DNA of 13,069 nt, taken from DASXUC01 sp036505015 (GTDB lineage: Bacteria; Sysuimicrobiota; Sysuimicrobiia; Sysuimicrobiales; Kaftiobacteriaceae). Each line of letters starts with the position of its first letter. The first letter of the stretch is position 1. The notes under the pieces were generated by a model, which was given only the letters and a program-made list of their open reading frames with translations, had not been told where the DNA came from and made no database searches. Made by a program: the position numbers and the translations under genes. Location: the NCBI GenBank assembly GCA_036505015.1, contig DASXUC010000075.1, positions 1 through 13,069 of the forward strand. Reading direction: 5' to 3'. Shown piece after piece: positions 1 to 6,240 of the stretch.

Positions 1-601
1 GGTTCTTGACGTGCGCGTCGACGGTCCGCTCGTAGCCTTCGAACGAGTATCCCTGCACCTGATCGATCAGCTGCAGCCGCGTGAACGCGCGCCCGGGGTG
101 GCTCGCCAGCGCCAGGAGCAGTCTGAACTCCGTCGGGGTCAGCGCCAGGACCGTTCCGCCCCGCGCCGCGGCGAAGCGGATGGGATCGATCTCCAGGTCG
201 TGCAGGCGGATCACATCGCCGGGCGGGTCTCCACCCCGCGACCGCCGCAGTACGGCCCGCACCCGCGCGACGACCTCGCGCGGGCTAAAGGGCTTAGTGA
301 TGTAGTCGTCGGCGCCCAATTCCAGCCCGATGAGCTTGTCGGCCTCCTGGCTGCGCGCGGTCAGCATGATGATCGGGGTGCTCCCGGCGGCGCGGAGACG
401 GCGGCAGACCTCGAATCCGTCCTGCCCCGGCAGCATGAGATCGAGCAGGATCAGATCGGGCCGCAGACGCGAGAACTCATCCGCGGCCCGATCGCCGTCG
501 GCCACCACCGTGACGCGGTAGCCGTCTTTTTCGAGATACTGACGGACGATGTCCGAGATCTCGGGCTCATCCTCGACCACGAGCACCGTCTTTCGGTTCA
601 C
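1..601 (-). CDS. OmpR/PhoB-family response regulator (C-terminus cut by window edge)
   Basis: Cytoplasmic two-component response regulator, a phosphorylation-controlled transcription factor. The 200 visible residues contain a full receiver domain (about 4-120): acidic pocket E10/D11, phospho-acceptor D54 in LLDLMLPG, T81 in MLTAR and K103 in ITKPF. A winged-helix DNA-binding domain follows (about 128 onward), with the TPTEFRLLLAL segment and the start of the recognition helix at RTVDAHVKN. The family is usually 225-235 residues, so about 30 are missing off the left edge. The start is a GTG at 599-601 that overlaps the TGA stop of the preceding SHOCT gene (GTGA), which implies translational coupling; no in-frame ATG fits better. 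A sensor kinase probably follows outside the window (inference). The 11-bp TTCAY repeats upstream of the operon are a likely autoregulatory operator. Confidence 0.93.
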   Translation of the reverse strand, partial: MNRKTVLVVEDEPEISDIVRQYLEKDGYRVTVVADGDRAADEFSRLRPDLILLDLMLPGQDGFEVCRRLRAAGSTPIIMLTARSQEADKLIGLELGADDYITKPFSPREVVARVRAVLRRSRGGDPPGDVIRLHDLEIDPIRFAAARGGTVLALTPTEFRLLLALASHPGRAFTRLQLIDQVQGYSFEGYERTVDAHVKN

Positions 602-930
602 TGCAGGGCTTTCTTCAACTCTTCGTACTGCTCTTTGGTGATCTCGCCGCCGGCCAGCCGGCGCTTGAGGATCTCCAGTGATCCATCTGCGGCTGCGGCA
701 GGGCGGCCGAGCAGTCCGCGCCCGATGAGCACGATGCCGACGGCGACAAGGAGGAGTAGCAGCAGGCCTCCGACCCCAAAACCGCCGCGGCCGTACCCGC
801 CCCCCATCATGCCGGGCCCCATCATGCCGCCCATCAACCCGAAGCCGCCGAACGCCATGCCCAGGATGGGCACCAGCACGACCACGCCCAGGATCACCAA
901 CAGCACAGTCGTCAGATCACGCGAGTTCAT
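598..930 (-). CDS. Small Met/Gly-rich membrane protein with C-terminal SHOCT domain
   Basis: A 110-residue protein with two hydrophobic segments (about 7-27 and 54-72) flanking a Met/Gly-rich stretch (GGMMGPGMMGGGYG). It ends in a SHOCT domain (about 84-109) with the signature LKRRLAGGEITKEQYEELKK. SHOCT domains are short C-terminal modules thought to mediate oligomerisation or membrane-associated interactions; no enzymatic role is visible. The start at 930 (MNSRD) is preferred because AGGAGG lies 7 nt upstream. An alternative ATG at 936 lies almost on top of that ribosome site. The site itself overlaps the TAG stop of the upstream gene, and the stop overlaps the response-regulator GTG, so the three genes look like one operon. 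The Met-rich loop hints at copper or another soft metal, or at envelope-stress sensing, but this is inference. Confidence 0.8.
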   Translation of the reverse strand: MNSRDLTTVLLVILGVVVLVPILGMAFGGFGLMGGMMGPGMMGGGYGRGGFGVGGLLLLLLVAVGIVLIGRGLLGRPAAAADGSLEILKRRLAGGEITKEQYEELKKALQ

Positions 931-941
931 GTGCATCCCTC

Positions 942-1679
942 CTAGAAGTCCTTCTCCTGCACGAAGGTCCCGTGCCAGTTGTGAAACCAGACCTGGCCTG
1001 TGTACGCGTTGACGCTGAGCATGCCGACTGGTTTCCCGCTGCGCTCTGCGTCGAAGGTGAAGTACCCGTACAAGGCTGTCCCCTCATCGGGCGTCGTTCC
1101 CCCCACCGCCTGGGTCAGGTACTGGCCGGCGATCTGCTTGGCACGCTCCTGCGTGATCGCAGGCTGCGCGGCGGGGGTCGCCGGACCGCGAGTTCCCGGG
1201 CCGTAGCCCGGCCCCTGGCCCGGACCATACCCTGGTCCACCCATCCTGCCGCCACCCATCCTGCGGCCATCCATCATGCCGCGGCCGCCGAATCCCGCCA
1301 TGTGACCGTACTTCGTGTTCCACATCATGGCGGGACCGTACTCGGGGTGCACGAACCCGTTGCGCTCGACCAGCAGCTCCAGGGCGCCGATCCCCGTGCT
1401 CTTTTCCTTGACCAGCACGTAGAAGTGGTTGCTGAACTCCATCACCTCGGCAACCGCGAGATCACCGTATCCTGTCGCGGCCAGCGCATCCCGTGCCCGC
1501 ACGGCCGCCGTGTCGATCGACGTCACTGGGGTGGGGGCCTGGTTCCCCCAGCCGAACCCCATCATCCCCGGGCCGGGACCGCCTCGCGTGCGCTGCGCCA
1601 GGGCAGGAATCGCCAGAGCCGCCGCCAGCACCAGCACGCCGATGCCGGCATAGACGTATCGCATCCTCATTTCCGTCAT
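942..1679 (-). CDS. Secreted Met/Gly-rich protein with two PepSY-like segments
   Basis: 245 residues with an N-terminal signal peptide (hydrophobic core about 8-27, likely cleavage after ALA or ALAQ). The mature protein has an N-terminal alpha/beta segment (about 57-125, including EFSNHFYVLVKE and MMWNTKYG), a low-complexity Gly/Met/Pro/Arg linker (about 130-166), and a C-terminal segment (about 174-245, starting ITQERAKQIAGQYL and ending in a YTGQVWFHNWHG region). The two folded parts resemble PepSY-type units by pattern; I do not recognise a named family. It is the first gene of the SHOCT/response-regulator operon, so it may be a periplasmic sensor accessory or metal-binding partner (inference). 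The start is uncertain. ATG 1679 has GAGGTG 5 nt upstream; ATGs at 1670 and 1664 are in frame and could use the nearer AGGAG. Confidence 0.75.
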   Translation of the reverse strand: MTEMRMRYVYAGIGVLVLAAALAIPALAQRTRGGPGPGMMGFGWGNQAPTPVTSIDTAAVRARDALAATGYGDLAVAEVMEFSNHFYVLVKEKSTGIGALELLVERNGFVHPEYGPAMMWNTKYGHMAGFGGRGMMDGRRMGGGRMGGPGYGPGQGPGYGPGTRGPATPAAQPAITQERAKQIAGQYLTQAVGGTTPDEGTALYGYFTFDAERSGKPVGMLSVNAYTGQVWFHNWHGTFVQEKDF

Positions 1680-1734
1680 CTCCTCACCTCATCGTGAGAG
1701 GCAAGCTCTCCACGCATGACGCTACCGGTCCGGC

Positions 1735-1772
1735 GTGAATGTGGGGTGAATGTGCCATGAAAAAATCATGAA
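1735..1772 (-). promoter_or_regulatory. Four tandem TTCAY half-sites at exact 11-bp spacing (response-regulator operator)
   Basis: Read on the minus strand, TTCAT, TTCAT, TTCAC and TTCAC occupy 1772-1768, 1761-1757, 1750-1746 and 1739-1735, each exactly 11 bp from the next. OmpR/PhoB-family regulators bind head-to-tail to direct repeats with 11-bp period, and actinobacterial PhoP repeats contain a similar TTCAC core. The array lies 56-93 nt upstream of the operon that encodes such a regulator. A weak -10-like TAGCGT sits at 1724-1719, so the proximal repeats would cover a -35 position. The function is inferred; the periodicity is seen directly. Confidence 0.6.
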
Positions 1773-1809
1773 CGCCCGCGGTCGCACTAAGCGTACGAAG
1801 CGGGCGCTC
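1760..1809 (-). terminator. Probable Rho-independent terminator of the multiheme cytochrome operon
   Basis: On the minus strand GAGCGCCCGC (1809-1800) pairs with GCGGGCGTTC (1779-1770) over 10 positions with one G-U wobble and a 20-nt loop. ATGA and then six T residues (1765-1760) follow. It lies 31 nt beyond the triheme gene stop and upstream of the next operon, the right place for a terminator. The long loop and the 4-nt offset of the T run weaken the call. The T run overlaps the TTCAY operator array. Confidence 0.45.
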
Positions 1810-1815
1810 CGGTGC

Positions 1816-1835
1816 CATCAGGCCTCCGCCTGATG
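1816..1835 (-). other. Perfect 8-bp hairpin directly after the triheme gene
   Basis: CATCAGGC (1816-1823) and GCCTGATG (1828-1835) form a perfect 8-bp stem with a 4-nt loop, 5 nt past the stop codon. There is no T run on either strand, so it is not a classic terminator. It may protect the 3' end of the operon mRNA or assist termination together with the hairpin at 1770-1809. Confidence 0.4.
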
Positions 1836-1840
1836 TGGCG

Positions 1841-2221
1841 CTACTTCTGCAGCCCGAACACCGTGACCGTGCCGGTCGCCTTGTCCACCTGGTGGCACGA
1901 CGTGCACGTTCCCTTGTACGCGGGAGACGCGAACGTGGTGCTGTTGAGGTGGATCCGGTGCATGACCTGCCGGAAGGGCTTGGGCACGGGTCCCTTCGCG
2001 TGGCAGACCATGCACTGTGTGATGGTCTTGGCCGCGATGGCCGGATGGCCCGAGACCTTCTTCGCCATGGCATCCAGAGGCGGTTGCTTCCCCGCCGGCC
2101 CATGGCAGGCCGGACACCCCTGCACGGCCGGCGTGGCGGCAGGTGACGGGCTTGTGGACGCCCAGGCGACCAGACCGGCCACCACCACCAGACCGACCAG
2201 GACCAGCGACACTGCTCTCAT
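1841..2221 (-). CDS. Triheme cytochrome c, membrane-anchored or secreted
   Basis: 126 residues. An N-terminal hydrophobic segment (about 4-22) serves as signal or anchor. Three covalent heme sites follow: CPACH 36-40, CMVCH 70-74 and CTSCH 106-110. Extra histidines (H59, H88, H91) could be distal axial ligands, suggesting bis-His low-potential hemes. It would act as a small electron carrier on the outer face of the membrane. The ATG overlaps the stop of the nonaheme gene (ATGA), and GGAGGAG lies 7 nt upstream, so the start is well supported. It is the last gene of the operon. In known bc-type complexes with added multiheme subunits such proteins pass electrons from cytochrome b/Rieske to downstream acceptors; the acceptor here is unknown. 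Confidence 0.88.
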   Translation of the reverse strand: MRAVSLVLVGLVVVAGLVAWASTSPSPAATPAVQGCPACHGPAGKQPPLDAMAKKVSGHPAIAAKTITQCMVCHAKGPVPKPFRQVMHRIHLNSTTFASPAYKGTCTSCHQVDKATGTVTVFGLQK

Positions 2222-3543
2222 CTGCTGTCTCCTCCCCCCCTCAACGTGCGGATTTGTTGGAACTTCAGCCACAACAGCACGGCGACGAGGGCAATGATGG
2301 CAATCGAAACGCCAAGTCCCCGGCGCCGGAAGGCCACTTCGGCCAGCGCCGCGGCGCCGACGGCCCTCGCCTTGCCCGCCGCCGCGACGCCGACCCCACT
2401 GGATTGCTGCACCGCCTTCGGATCGGCCGCGTGCGTGGCGGCCCGCGTGAGGATCAGCTGCGTGCTCGCCTGATCGAGGTCCAATCTCGCCTCGGACACG
2501 TCCATGCCGGCGTCGGCAGCCTGTCCCAACTCTTTGTTCGCCTGCGCGATGGCCGTTTTCAGATTCTCCAGCGATCCGCGCATCGTCGCCGCGGCCGCCA
2601 GCCCCGCTGATCCCGTCGGATGACACTGCATGCACACGGCCCCCGCCCGCGCCCCGATCATGGCGTCGGTGGGCAGCTTGATGCGGTGCGTCCCGTGGCA
2701 CACCGTGCACTCGGCAATCCCCAGGGCGTCAAACGCCGTTTTGTGAGGACTGCGGACGAACAGGTCGCGGGTGGCGCTGTGGCACTGCGCGCAGACGTTG
2801 GCAACCGACGTCACCCCCGGCGGGGTCGCGCCGTGGTTGTCGTGGCAGTCGTTGCACGCGGGCGCCTGGCGGTTGCCGCGGGCCAGCAGGGCCTGCCCGT
2901 GGACGCTCTCCTTGTACTGCGCGTACTGGGTGGTGGGGATCCCGTACTTCTTCATGCGGACCGGATCGGCGTGGCACCGCGCGCACGTCGCCGGCACGTT
3001 GGTCGAAAACACCGGCGAACTCGAGTCCGTCACGCTACGCACGGGATGCACGCCGTGGCAGCTCGTGCACGTCGCGACGGCCTGATCGCCGTCCTTCAAG
3101 CGCTTGCCGTGGACGCTGGTCTGGTAGCGCGCGAACTGGTCGGTCGGCAGCCGCGGGTTGAACCGCCTCATGAAGTCCACGTTAGAATGGCAGCGGGCGC
3201 AGAACTGCGGCGTCTGCTGCGCGGTCGGCGCGCCGACGAACCCAGCCGCTCGGTCGTGCGCATCCATGCCTGTCCGCGCTGGGTTCCCGCCATGGCAGCT
3301 CGCGCAGCGCAACCCCTGCTGCGCGTGGACGTCGCTCCCCATACCCGCGGCGGGCTTCGCCAGGGCGCCGCCCAGATTCTCGTGGCAACTGGTGCAGGTG
3401 TCGGTGGGAGGGACGGCGGCGGCGAGAACCACTGACGGCGCGGAACCCGCCGTCGGGCCCACCCCGGCAGCCCCCGGCTGGAACACGGCGGCCGCGGCGG
3501 CCAGCAGCAGGAACACGAGTGTTGCCGGCCCGATGCGCTGCAT
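2218..3543 (-). CDS. Nonaheme cytochrome c with C-terminal membrane anchor
   Basis: 441 residues: signal peptide (about 1-25), nine CXXCH heme sites (starting at residues 50, 80, 115, 159, 187, 230, 251, 279 and 304), a heme-free helical region (about 320-405), and one transmembrane helix (about 410-427) with a short basic cytoplasmic tail. The middle contains repeated modules of the form SVHG...CxxCHxxH (around 143-165, 213-237, and a degenerate copy 265-286), suggesting internal duplication. The start 3543 leaves 2 nt after the cytochrome b stop; an upstream extension would only read through the cytochrome b gene in the wrong frame. The position directly after cytochrome b suggests it replaces cytochrome c1/f as the electron acceptor of a Rieske/cytochrome b complex, as in multiheme bc complexes of Geobacter and anammox bacteria (inference from order). 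Confidence 0.9.
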   Translation of the reverse strand: MQRIGPATLVFLLLAAAAAVFQPGAAGVGPTAGSAPSVVLAAAVPPTDTCTSCHENLGGALAKPAAGMGSDVHAQQGLRCASCHGGNPARTGMDAHDRAAGFVGAPTAQQTPQFCARCHSNVDFMRRFNPRLPTDQFARYQTSVHGKRLKDGDQAVATCTSCHGVHPVRSVTDSSSPVFSTNVPATCARCHADPVRMKKYGIPTTQYAQYKESVHGQALLARGNRQAPACNDCHDNHGATPPGVTSVANVCAQCHSATRDLFVRSPHKTAFDALGIAECTVCHGTHRIKLPTDAMIGARAGAVCMQCHPTGSAGLAAAATMRGSLENLKTAIAQANKELGQAADAGMDVSEARLDLDQASTQLILTRAATHAADPKAVQQSSGVGVAAAGKARAVGAAALAEVAFRRRGLGVSIAIIALVAVLLWLKFQQIRTLRGGGDSR

Positions 3544-3545
3544 GG

Positions 3546-4598
3546 CTACTCCGAAACCAATCCCAAGACCGTCATGATGATCACGAACCCGACCGCAGCG
3601 ATGCCGACCAATGTCACCAGCGGGTGGCTGCGTTCGCGCTGGGCCCAGACGTCGAGAAACGGGACGAGCAGCAGGATCCCGCCGGCCAGCGCGAACGCCA
3701 CCACGCCGAGCATCTCGCCTTCCAGTCCAAAGATGCGGCTCGGCAGCAGGCGCAGCGTTTGAAACATGAACAGGAAATACCACTCGGGCTTGATGCCCGC
3801 CGGCGCGGGCGCCAGCGGATCGGCTTTCTCCCCCAGCGGCCAGGGCACGTACGTGGCCAGCGCAGCCAGGACGCCGAGGAGGACGACCCACACGATGAGA
3901 TCGCGCAGCACGAAGTGCGGGTAGAACGGCTCCGCCCGGCTCGTCCGCACCGACGGTGGCTTGCTCATGCCGTGGATCTGGACGAGCAGCAGGTGCAGCC
4001 CCAGCAGCAGCGTCGTCAGCGCCGGGAGAATCGCCACGTGGATGCCGAAGAACCGGGTCAGCGTGGCCTCGGTCACATCCTCGCTGCCGCGCAGCAGGAC
4101 GAGGATCGCCTGCCCGACCAGCGGGAGGTCGCCCGCGATCTCGGTCCCCACCTTCGTGGCGAAGTAGGCCAGCGTGTTCCAGGGCAGCAGGTATCCGGTG
4201 AACGCGAACGTCAGCGTGATCAGCAGCAGCACGACGCCGGAGATCCAGGTCACTTCGCGCGGGCGCCGGTAGGCCCGGCCGAAGAACGTCACCGCCAGAT
4301 GCACCATCACCGCCAGCACCATCAGGTTCGCCGACCAGACGTGCAGCGAGCGCACCAGCCAGCCGAACCGGACCGCAGAGGTGATCAGCCGCACGCTCTC
4401 ATACGCGGCGCCGGACGTGGGCCGGTAGTACATCAGCAGCAGCAATCCGGTGACGACCTGAATGAGGAAGAAGAACAGTGAGATCCCGCCGGTGTAGTAC
4501 CCGGCGGCGTGGCGATGCACGGGGACGTCTTTCTTGTGGAGGAACGCCTCCGCCTGACGGAACCGCAGCCGTTCGTCCAGCCAATCGCGGACGCTCAC
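3546..4598 (-). CDS. Cytochrome b (b6-type core fused to a subunit IV-like half)
   Basis: 350-residue integral membrane cytochrome b, the quinol-oxidising core of a Rieske/cytochrome b complex. It has about seven transmembrane helices. Heme ligands H86/H100 and H187/H202 show b6-type spacing (14 and 15), and R83 and R114 match b6 propionate arginines. The quinol-site motif PEWY lies at 271-274 in the subunit IV-like half. Unlike plastid b6/IV, both halves are one polypeptide. The Cys that holds heme cn in b6 (position 35) is Tyr here. The start is GTG 4598 with AAGGA 7 nt upstream; the nearby ATG at 4601-4603 is out of frame and stops after two codons. It sits between Rieske (4-nt gap) and the nonaheme gene (2-nt gap). 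Confidence 0.95.
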   Translation of the reverse strand: MSVRDWLDERLRFRQAEAFLHKKDVPVHRHAAGYYTGGISLFFFLIQVVTGLLLLMYYRPTSGAAYESVRLITSAVRFGWLVRSLHVWSANLMVLAVMVHLAVTFFGRAYRRPREVTWISGVVLLLITLTFAFTGYLLPWNTLAYFATKVGTEIAGDLPLVGQAILVLLRGSEDVTEATLTRFFGIHVAILPALTTLLLGLHLLLVQIHGMSKPPSVRTSRAEPFYPHFVLRDLIVWVVLLGVLAALATYVPWPLGEKADPLAPAPAGIKPEWYFLFMFQTLRLLPSRIFGLEGEMLGVVAFALAGGILLLVPFLDVWAQRERSHPLVTLVGIAAVGFVIIMTVLGLVSE

Positions 4599-4602
4599 GG
4601 CA

Positions 4603-5055
4603 TCATCCTTTGGAGACGATGACGTCGTCGCCCTTGACGGTGACCCGGTATTCCTCCAGCGGCCGGGGCGGCGGACCCGACAGCACCTGACCGTGCAGAT
4701 CGTAGTGGCCGTCGTGGCAGGCGCACCAGATGTGGCTGAGGTCGGGGCGGTACTGCACGGTGCAGGCCAGGTGCGTGCAGACCGCGGTGAACGCGCGCAC
4801 CTCGCCGGCGGGCGTACGCAGCACGATCGCGGGCTTGCTCGCGAAGAGGAAGATCTTCCCGGAGTTGGCGGCGACCTCGGACGCCTTGGCCGCCACCACC
4901 GAGGAGGCGACGACTTCCTTGACCTTCGGGGGGATCAGGTAGCTGATGACGGGATAGGCAATCGCCGCCCCCAGTGCCGCAATCCCCACGCGGAGGGCCC
5001 GGTCGAGGAACGAGCGGCGCCCGATGCGGCCGGGATTGGGTGTGTGCGCATCCAT
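4603..5055 (-). CDS. Rieske 2Fe-2S protein of a cytochrome bc-type complex
   Basis: 150 residues. The N-terminus carries a twin-arginine motif (GRRSFL, 12-17) and a single hydrophobic anchor (about 22-41), typical of Tat-exported Rieske proteins that stay membrane-bound. The cluster motifs are CTHLAC (93-98) and CACHDG (111-116): expected ligands C93, H95, C111, H114, with disulfide C98-C113. The disulfide and the link to cytochrome b point to a bc-complex Rieske protein that takes electrons from quinol. The domain is short (about 100 residues after the anchor). The start ATG is preceded by a weak GGA site 8 nt upstream; it lies 10 nt after the pentaheme stop, so coupling may help initiation. 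Confidence 0.93.
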   Translation of the reverse strand: MDAHTPNPGRIGRRSFLDRALRVGIAALGAAIAYPVISYLIPPKVKEVVASSVVAAKASEVAANSGKIFLFASKPAIVLRTPAGEVRAFTAVCTHLACTVQYRPDLSHIWCACHDGHYDLHGQVLSGPPPRPLEEYRVTVKGDDVIVSKG

Positions 5056-5065
5056 CGTCGGTCCG

Positions 5066-6184
5066 CTATTTCAGCGCGTCCAGCGTCGCCAGGATGACCG
5101 TCCGGTAGAACCTCGGGTTGTGGACGCCCTTGCTGCCGTCGCCGTGGAACAGGAAGTAGTTCCACGACGCCCGCACGATCACGTCGGTGGTCGGAAACAC
5201 CAACGCTCCCGACCCATCCTTGATATCAGCGAACAGCGTGTAGACGTCACGTCCGCCGGTGAGCTTGAGGATCAAACCCATCTGCCCGTGGAACTCCGTC
5301 GGGACGGCCCCGGTAATCTGCGCCGGGTCGATCGGAGAGTTCGCGGTGGTCTGGTCGGTGTTGGGATCCCATGCGCCAACCGTGGCGACCCGGCTCTTTG
5401 CGGTCATTGCGCGCTCGTTGATCGCCTCAGCCAGGTCCTCGATCAGCCCCTCCGTTGCGCGCTGCACGCGCTCCGCCGTGAACGACGGTCCATGGCAGTT
5501 CGTACAGACCGTCTTCTGGGCTCTGAACGTGTGACTGGAGGGGTTGAGCTTCACGTGGCATGTCACGCACGCGTCCCCCGTGAACGCCGCATGCGGTGAG
5601 ATGAAATTCTCACCAAAGTTCACGAAGTAGACGTTCTTCCCCATGATGACATCGGCTTGGGCAGGCGTGTGGGGTCCCGTGAACCGACCGGGATTGGGCG
5701 TGTTCCAGGTTACCGCGCCGTTCCGCGTATTGTGACACGACATGCACAGTGCGCCGGCGCCCACACGCCGGGCCCGGAAACCGGCCGGCAACAGCGGCGT
5801 GCTTCCTTCCAGACGCAGGCTGTAGTCGGCGTTGTGACACGTCGCGCACGTCTGCGGCCGCACGGAGAACCGCGTCAGGCCCAACGACGCCAGGAACGGC
5901 AGGGTGGCCGGACTCCCATCGGGCTGCGTGATCGGCCCCACGTTGCCCTTCAACAGTTGAGGCAGCCACGCTCGGAACCCCTGTTCCGAATGGCACCGCC
6001 CGCAGTGCGCGGCGGTTGTCCCGCGGGCTTCAATCGTCGCATTCACCGTGAGAACCCGCCGGGCGTGCGCCGACTTCGCCCACTGCTCGCGCCGGGCATC
6101 GGCGGCCCCCTTCGCCGCGACGGCGAACGCAATCGTGGCGATCACTGCCAGAGCGACGATCAGCACGATCCGGCGCCGGTTCAT
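5066..6184 (-). CDS. Pentaheme cytochrome c, periplasmic or membrane-anchored
   Basis: 372 residues with an N-terminal hydrophobic segment (about 5-23) and five CXXCH sites at 61-65, 113-117, 147-151, 206-210 and 227-231. The hemes occupy the first two thirds. The last 140 residues carry none but include conserved-looking histidines in EFHGQMG (about 297-303) and the NYFLFHGDGSKGVHNP region (342-357). That C-terminal pattern recurs in multiheme cytochromes of the c552/doubled-CXXCH kind. There is no CXXCK site, so it is not a standard NrfA nitrite reductase. GAGGAGGG lies 5 nt before the ATG, a strong ribosome site. It lies between the EB_dh-type gene (56-nt gap) and Rieske. The likely role is electron transfer to or from the bc core; substrate chemistry is unproven. 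Confidence 0.87.
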   Translation of the reverse strand: MNRRRIVLIVALAVIATIAFAVAAKGAADARREQWAKSAHARRVLTVNATIEARGTTAAHCGRCHSEQGFRAWLPQLLKGNVGPITQPDGSPATLPFLASLGLTRFSVRPQTCATCHNADYSLRLEGSTPLLPAGFRARRVGAGALCMSCHNTRNGAVTWNTPNPGRFTGPHTPAQADVIMGKNVYFVNFGENFISPHAAFTGDACVTCHVKLNPSSHTFRAQKTVCTNCHGPSFTAERVQRATEGLIEDLAEAINERAMTAKSRVATVGAWDPNTDQTTANSPIDPAQITGAVPTEFHGQMGLILKLTGGRDVYTLFADIKDGSGALVFPTTDVIVRASWNYFLFHGDGSKGVHNPRFYRTVILATLDALK

Positions 6185-6240
6185 CGTTTCCCTCCTCTAG
6201 ATCTTCTGGTTCGCATGATCCAGTACCGCGTCGCGCCTCC

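Noticed and set aside
972..1697. Plus-strand ORF of 241 codons opposite the Met/Gly-rich gene
   Set aside because: Shadow of the minus-strand gene in GC-rich DNA; Arg/His/Pro-rich translation with no motif, while the opposite frame has a signal peptide and ribosome site.
1696..1710. Small inverted repeat GAGAG/CTCTC in the leader of the SHOCT operon
   Set aside because: Only 5 bp of stem with a 5-nt loop; too weak to call a regulatory element.
3544..3891. N-terminal extension of the nonaheme ORF to 3891
   Set aside because: It only reads the cytochrome b gene in another frame; a clean signal peptide begins at 3543.
3519..4481. Plus-strand ORF of 320 codons opposite cytochrome b
   Set aside because: Gln/Arg/His-rich, no membrane or domain pattern; the minus-strand cytochrome b is unmistakable.
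4603..5055. Rieske protein as arsenite oxidase small subunit
   Set aside because: No molybdopterin large subunit nearby; it lies directly beside cytochrome b and has the disulfide cysteines of bc-type Rieske proteins.
5066..6184. Pentaheme protein as NrfA nitrite reductase
   Set aside because: No CXXCK active-site motif; all five sites are CXXCH.
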